A stretch of DNA of 64,000 bases, taken from Oscarella lobularis. Taxonomy: Eukaryota > Porifera > Homoscleromorpha > Homosclerophorida > Oscarellidae. The stretch is from contig NC_089192.1 in assembly GCF_947507565.1 (NCBI RefSeq), forward strand, positions 1,426,001 to 1,490,000, read 5' to 3'. Shown here piece after piece: positions 59,599-64,000 of the stretch. A program made the translations under genes and the position numbers. A model generated the notes under the pieces. That model was given only the letters and a program-made list of their open reading frames with translations. It had not been told where the DNA came from and made no database searches. Position 1 is the first letter of the stretch. Every line of letters starts with the position of its first letter.

Positions 59599-61458
59599 TC
59601 ACTCGAAAGTCAAACCAAATTCTTTGCGTAGTATAGGGACGTAGATTTCTTTAAATCCATGACCAACCGCATTTTCCTTGTTAATTGGCACATCGCGAAT
59701 GACAGCCTGTGGATGCTGAAGTAACTCGAAAGTATACCCAGTGACAAGATCATATCTGTTTTGAACGAGAGTCGCTTTTGTCAGGCTGCTCACTTGCCCA
59801 ATTGGATTAGCTGCAAGTATGGCATGATTGATAAAACCATACTGAAGCAAAACGGACGCTTCGGCAGAGCCAAGGCTGTGGCCCCCAATAACACGCTCAT
59901 AGTTACCAGATGAGATAAGATTCCAACATGTTGCACTTGGTAATCCTTGTTATAAAAGAAGTGCATCGATGGCATCACCGGTGTATCCCAAGACAGAATT
60001 TCCGCTTGTGTGCGTCGAAATTCCTCGAATAAAAGACCACTTCTTTTTGTCCTCATCCAAGCAGGTATCAATTGTTCGGCCTCCTAGAAGAAAAGAGGCT
60101 CCTGTAAGGACCAGATTCATTTCGTCTACGTCAATTCCAATAGCTCCTGCAGCTGATATGGCTGCTTTTCGCATAACAGACTGAAAATACAAATGAGTGG
60201 TCTGTTTTACCACAGATCCAACGCCTGAAATAAAATTGTCAACTTTTAAATCTTTCCACGTGATAGGCGAAGAGCTCGGAAAGAAACCCCGAAGTAAATG
60301 AACCGCCTCAAGCTTTGCTTGCAGAGCCGTGGATTGTACCTCCAATCAATATGCGTTCTGTTTTAGTGAAAAGAGCGCTGTTACCTTTTCCAATTGAGCG
60401 AGTGGCGTACGTCAAGAGGCCGGTCTGCAGAATACAGTTAGAGTGCATAAATCGTCCTACAGAGTCTAGCTCATGCACGTGTTACCTCCATGCCGCAAAG
60501 CAGAACGCAGAGCACCCTGGTATAACACTTGCTATGGCAATGTTCACTAATGCAGTTGGGCTCTGTATTAAAATAGACCTTAATTAAAGGCTCAGATAAA
60601 GCATTTACAGGCTTGACAACAACTTCTTTGACAACGTGCTCTGTAACATGAACAGCCTTTTCTGCCACCTTTCCGACTTTTTCAACTGTTCGAAAAGCCT
60701 CCCTGGGGACTTTTTCTGGTAATTTTACAAGGTTTTCTGCTACCTTTTTAGCAGGCTTGACGGCAACTTTCTCAGCCACCTTTACTACATTCTTAACATG
60801 TTTTACTACAGGTTTCGCCTACAGGTTTCGCTATCGTCTGGAAGATTCCTTTCAAAAATAATCCTGAGGTATCAAGACCCGATAGAGGATTGTAAGGAAA
60901 GTAAGAATAAGGATTGATTGTTTGAGAATCTGAAGGATCTGCCACAGATGGATCGGGAGAAAGGAATCGACCCAAAACGGGAACCACACTGCATGATCCC
61001 CATCACATGAATCGCTTGCTGATGAGCGTAACTCCTTAACGTGACGGTGTTAGGGTTCAAAACGTTTTTGTTCTCTTCAAAAAAGGCAGCCAGTTTTTCG
61101 AATTGCGCGCTCTCCCAAAAGCATTGAAGCTTTGTTGCTCAACTACCTGCTTGCGCTCAGAGTACACTGTTTCCACTGATCCTAAATGATCTCTTGTTAC
61201 GTAGAACGTTTCCTCTTTCCCAAACCGCTTTATGTGAGAGTCAAAGTGAATGCATCGGTATCTTCGAACGAGAGAAGATCCTAGAACATATCGGCAAACC
61301 ATGTCTAAACCTTCGTTTTCCGGCTCAAAGTTTCCGAGGGAAAACGTTACGAGCATTCTGCCATCAAAATCTACATCTTTCCTGTATATACAGTGCCACC
61401 TTCGGCATCGTATATATTCCACCGAAACTAAGAACGTTTTTAAAACTAATGCACCCAA
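59599..61458 (-). pseudogene. Rhs-core protein with lysine-rich tip and GHSLG hydrolase-like C-terminus, spacer 4 (fullest copy, broken)
   Basis: Reading down the minus strand: the D-H-L-G-S-V block (~61220) and the N-P-Y-S-Y/D-T-S-G end of the Rhs core (~60900-60990); a Lys/Val/Glu-rich helical linker with a K-V-A-E-K type repeat (60779-60600); a region with S-T-H-T-S-G-N-S-V-L-G-Y-T-G-D (~60000); the G-G-H-S-L-G-S elbow (~59880); and the C-terminal F-G-L-T-F-E (~59600). Known Rhs proteins form a shell around a variable C-terminal effector. G-x-S-x-G is the nucleophile elbow of lipases and esterases. Breaks include a 14-base deletion in the core (near 60980, relative to spacer 3), a 13-bp tandem duplication (60806-60831), and frame changes near 59950 and 59900. 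There are no splice sites that would repair it. The bacterial-type origin is inferred from motifs. Confidence 0.7.
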
Positions 61459-61582
61459 CTCGCTCTGCCTCGCCTTCTATCGCAAACGCAGACGCTGGAC
61501 CGTGTTTGGCGCAATCGACTTTTTAGAATAAATCGAACTTTTTTTATGCCGCGTCATATTGGGTAGTTCGCGTCTTCTGGAA

Positions 61583-63892
61583 CTAGCTCACTTGCACAAC
61601 ATCCTCCTCCATCATTGAAAGAACGTACTGTCCAAACCAACCTACTGGGCTTGGAACGTCTGTTCTTTGACCCATATCTCGTAGACATGCACACGTACCG
61701 TTCGAATACCTATAGCGCTGAATGTCTCCTTCGAAAGACATCAGAATGCCAAAACGCAAGGTAACCATTCTGTGAGCCGTTGCGTCTTTAGAGAGCACAT
61801 TCGCCGGCCAATGAGCGTCCTCGCACAGTAGAAGAAGACAAGTAAGATAACTGGACTCAAAACAGGGACTGCAGTCGAGGAGCATCTGCAACGATGACTT
61901 CGAAAGCACACGATGCCTCAGGGACTCGTTTTCAGCCAGAGCAATCAGTAACCTCAGAGACGACATTGCAACTGATTTGCTGACCTCCATTCTGCACTCC
62001 TTCCACAACAGCGGCACATACGACGGCAAAAGTGCCAACAAATTAGTTTCTTGAACCAAACGCTGCTGCGCGTCTGGCAGATCGCGGCACATGTAGTAGA
62101 GGATGTCGAGAAGAAGACGAATGTCACGATTGAGAGGAGGTGACAATTCATCGTTGCAGGAAAGATCACCTAGTGAGGATATCTGCTCCATCTGATCGCA
62201 AACCCGAGCAAGCCATTTCGTATGGAGAGCAAACCTAGAACGCTCAAACTCGTCCAGAGACTCAAAAATCGACGTCAGCCCAGCCAACATAGGCGTGCTA
62301 TCACTACAACTGCCGCAGGTGGTGAAAAGATTCCTCGTTGCAGCTCCCTTACGAGTTATCGCGTTTAAGAAGAATGGCAAGGCAACGGAGAGCACGGGCG
62401 GTCGAGATAAAAGAGCAGCGCACAACGCCCACACGAGGTTGTTGTAAGTCCGGAAAAAGACGTCAGGTCGAGTGAGAGACGCCTCTAAGAGGCAGTCGAT
62501 CATTTCTTCCCACAGCTCGTTTACAGACGGATCGGAAAAATGTTCAGGACAGGCGTAAGAAAAACAGCCGGGGATCCTCGTCGAACAGGCGAGACAACGC
62601 GTTTTGTACGGCGTTCTCAAGCAAATGACGTTCACCAAAAACCGCTCAACAGGAGAGCGGTCGTTTTTGGCGCAGAACAGTTTTAAACGAGCAACGGTCA
62701 CAGCGGCTGACATGACGCGAAAAAGAACGTCGCGTCGATCCATCGAATTCATTCCGCTATCAACGACTAAGTGCGGCAGTGTCATAGCAACCATTTGAAA
62801 GTCAAACCCGCCCTTTAGCGATACATTGACGAAATCGATGTTTTCGGCGTTTCCATGAGAACAGAAGATGAAGCGCAGTCGCCCATTAGAAAGAACGTCT
62901 GGAATCCATGTCGCTTCGCCGTGAAAAGCCAAATACCTCATTTGCTCCAACCGCTCGCTGCTCTCCAATACTGCAACGACTTCGTGGAGATCGGGAAAGC
63001 TTGCTTCAAGACGAGTCAACGATTGGGCGCCGGTTACAATTTGTCGAAACGTGGCTTCAAGAACCGAGCGTTGCAACGCGTCCCATTTAACGTTCGAAAT
63101 ATCCAGTGAAGACAATTGAGTCATAGTCGAAAACAGATCGGCTATCCACGTAGCGCTGACGTTTCGACGAGAGACAATGTCCCATTCATTTGCTGTCAAA
63201 AACTTCAAATCGCTCATGCCAAGATGCTCCAGCTCAGAAAGTCTTTTGACAGAACAAAAGACTTGATACCAACTAGCCGTCGTGCCAGAAACGTCAAGAT
63301 GACGCAGCTGAGACAACGATGCGCACAGAGACTCGATATCAGTCGACGACGTCGACGTGTAGCCGAGATCGACGTGACGCAATCGCGTAAACTCTTTCAG
63401 TCGCAAAACACCCAAATGTCCGGTCACGTGACTAGCTGAAAACGAAAGCAACGTGTCCCGGCACGTGCGAGAAAAGGCGTCCACAAGCGAAAACGGATGT
63501 TCGCTAATGCAATTACTAAACGAAACGTCGACGTGACGTAAAAACTTCCGCTGTCGAATGCGATGCTCGAAACTCCGCTCCCCTACGCCGTGTGGCATGG
63601 ATCGGACGAAGGTGAGTGGAAGCGATGTCAGCATCGCTCGAGTCGGATCGAGAAAGACGCGAAGAATTGGTTCCGTGAGCTTTCTTCGTCGCGCTAAGCC
63701 CTCGAAGAGAGCGTTTGTGATTGGAATGGGTAAACGACGAGGCGACGACGAGTCGAGGAGGATTGATTCGGCGATCGACGGCAATGGGAACGAGATGCCG
63801 GTCGGTGAAAGTTCGTAGCCCGTTCGGCAAAGGCATTTCACGCACAAATCGGCGAGACTCGAAACCATTGATGATCGAATACGGGGAACCAA
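61583..63892 (-). CDS. ZER1/ZYG11-like LRR-ARM protein, unit 5 (769 aa, intact)
   Basis: Full-length single exon with ATG at 63892 and the terminus V-V-Q-V-S as in unit 4. It differs from units 2/3 by scattered substitutions along the whole protein, so it is the most diverged intact copy. Family assignment is as for unit 2. The kinase of unit 5 must lie beyond the right end of the window. Confidence 0.65.
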   Translation of the reverse strand: MVPRIRSSMVSSLADLCVKCLCRTGYELSPTGISFPLPSIAESILLDSSSPRRLPIPITNALFEGLARRRKLTEPILRVFLDPTRAMLTSLPLTFVRSMPHGVGERSFEHRIRQRKFLRHVDVSFSNCISEHPFSLVDAFSRTCRDTLLSFSASHVTGHLGVLRLKEFTRLRHVDLGYTSTSSTDIESLCASLSQLRHLDVSGTTASWYQVFCSVKRLSELEHLGMSDLKFLTANEWDIVSRRNVSATWIADLFSTMTQLSSLDISNVKWDALQRSVLEATFRQIVTGAQSLTRLEASFPDLHEVVAVLESSERLEQMRYLAFHGEATWIPDVLSNGRLRFIFCSHGNAENIDFVNVSLKGGFDFQMVAMTLPHLVVDSGMNSMDRRDVLFRVMSAAVTVARLKLFCAKNDRSPVERFLVNVICLRTPYKTRCLACSTRIPGCFSYACPEHFSDPSVNELWEEMIDCLLEASLTRPDVFFRTYNNLVWALCAALLSRPPVLSVALPFFLNAITRKGAATRNLFTTCGSCSDSTPMLAGLTSIFESLDEFERSRFALHTKWLARVCDQMEQISSLGDLSCNDELSPPLNRDIRLLLDILYYMCRDLPDAQQRLVQETNLLALLPSYVPLLWKECRMEVSKSVAMSSLRLLIALAENESLRHRVLSKSSLQMLLDCSPCFESSYLTCLLLLCEDAHWPANVLSKDATAHRMVTLRFGILMSFEGDIQRYRYSNGTCACLRDMGQRTDVPSPVGWFGQYVLSMMEEDVVQVS

Positions 63893-64000
63893 AAACTACC
63901 CGGAGGAAGACAGGAACTCTTAGACACAAAACATTCAAAAACTACTTGCAAGTGTTTTACAAATTCTACTGTACTTGCATGCTGATAGTTGTGCATGCTG
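63893..64000. other. Intergenic sequence of unit 5
   Basis: Matches the ~200-bp spacer between a kinase stop and the ZER1-like ATG in the other units (TACTTGCATGCTGA, GTTGTGCATGCTG). No coding sequence. Confidence 0.8.

Larger units (their letters stand above)
22340..64000. repeat. Tandem array of 4.5 units, 9.4-10.6 kb each
   Basis: Measured between successive stop codons of the ZER1/ZYG11-like genes: unit 1 22611-31982, unit 2 31983-41401, unit 3 41402-51017, unit 4 51018-61582, and the start of unit 5 61583-64000. Each unit (minus strand) reads ZER1-like gene, Rhs/hydrolase remnant spacer, repeated module, receptor tyrosine kinase. Unit lengths grow because spacers 3 and 4 keep more of the Rhs gene. 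The array continues beyond the window: 63893-64000 matches the intergenic sequence below an RTK stop. The left edge (~22345-22610) matches spacer 3 near 50850-51030, so the array begins in a partial spacer. Confidence 0.95.

Noticed and set aside
59127-59636. 169-codon frame over the spacer module as a gene
   Set aside because: The frame is broken by indels in the three other units and at 13240-13515; no domain.
59599-61458. Rhs segment as a teneurin exon set
   Set aside because: No EGF, NHL or transmembrane region nearby, the post-core region is different, and motif spacing is that of bacterial Rhs proteins. Not fully excluded without a tree.

Overview
The window is animal genomic DNA. It has short introns of about 33-220 bp, spliced multidomain genes (EGF-repeat receptor, ankyrin-Roc-COR-Death protein, insulin-receptor-class tyrosine kinases), no operons with ribosome-binding sites, and a 200-N scaffold gap. 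The gene repertoire and compact introns fit an early-branching metazoan, most likely a sponge. That is an inference from gene content; no species marker is present.

Left part (1-13,240). The 3' end of a giant membrane-anchored EGF-repeat gene runs on the + strand (1-5528), with about 36 EGF modules in one 4.2 kb exon and one in-frame TAG. An intronless class I methyltransferase follows (8030-8866). Its upstream 502 bp is tandemly duplicated, and a decayed inverted relative lies just downstream. The rest is intergenic, with two dispersed repeat families and some hairpins.

Middle (13,240-22,340). A minus-strand gene of 19 exons (13,922-21,071) encodes about ten ankyrin repeats, Roc GTPase, COR and Death domains: the DAPK layout without its kinase. 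Its one long intron holds a long inverted-repeat (foldback) element, and the N gap lies inside that element.

Right part (22,340-64,000). Four and a half copies of a 9.4-10.6 kb tandem unit are present, all genes on the minus strand. In transcription order each unit has a single-exon ZER1/ZYG11-like LRR/ARM gene, a spacer with remnants of a prokaryote-type Rhs-core protein whose C-terminal part carries a GHSLG hydrolase-like elbow, a repeated spacer module, and an 18-exon insulin-receptor-like tyrosine kinase whose stop lies about 200 bp before the next ZER1/ZYG11-like ATG. Copy 1 of the kinase closes exactly in frame (3318 nt, 1105 aa). The copies are in different states: units 2 and 3 have near-identical ZER1-like genes, unit 1 has a frameshifted one, and unit 4 has nonsense codons in both genes. 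Similarity switches between copies along the unit, which suggests unequal exchange or gene conversion. The array looks like an actively evolving receptor plus ubiquitin-ligase-adaptor cluster that captured a bacterial-type Rhs gene, now broken.
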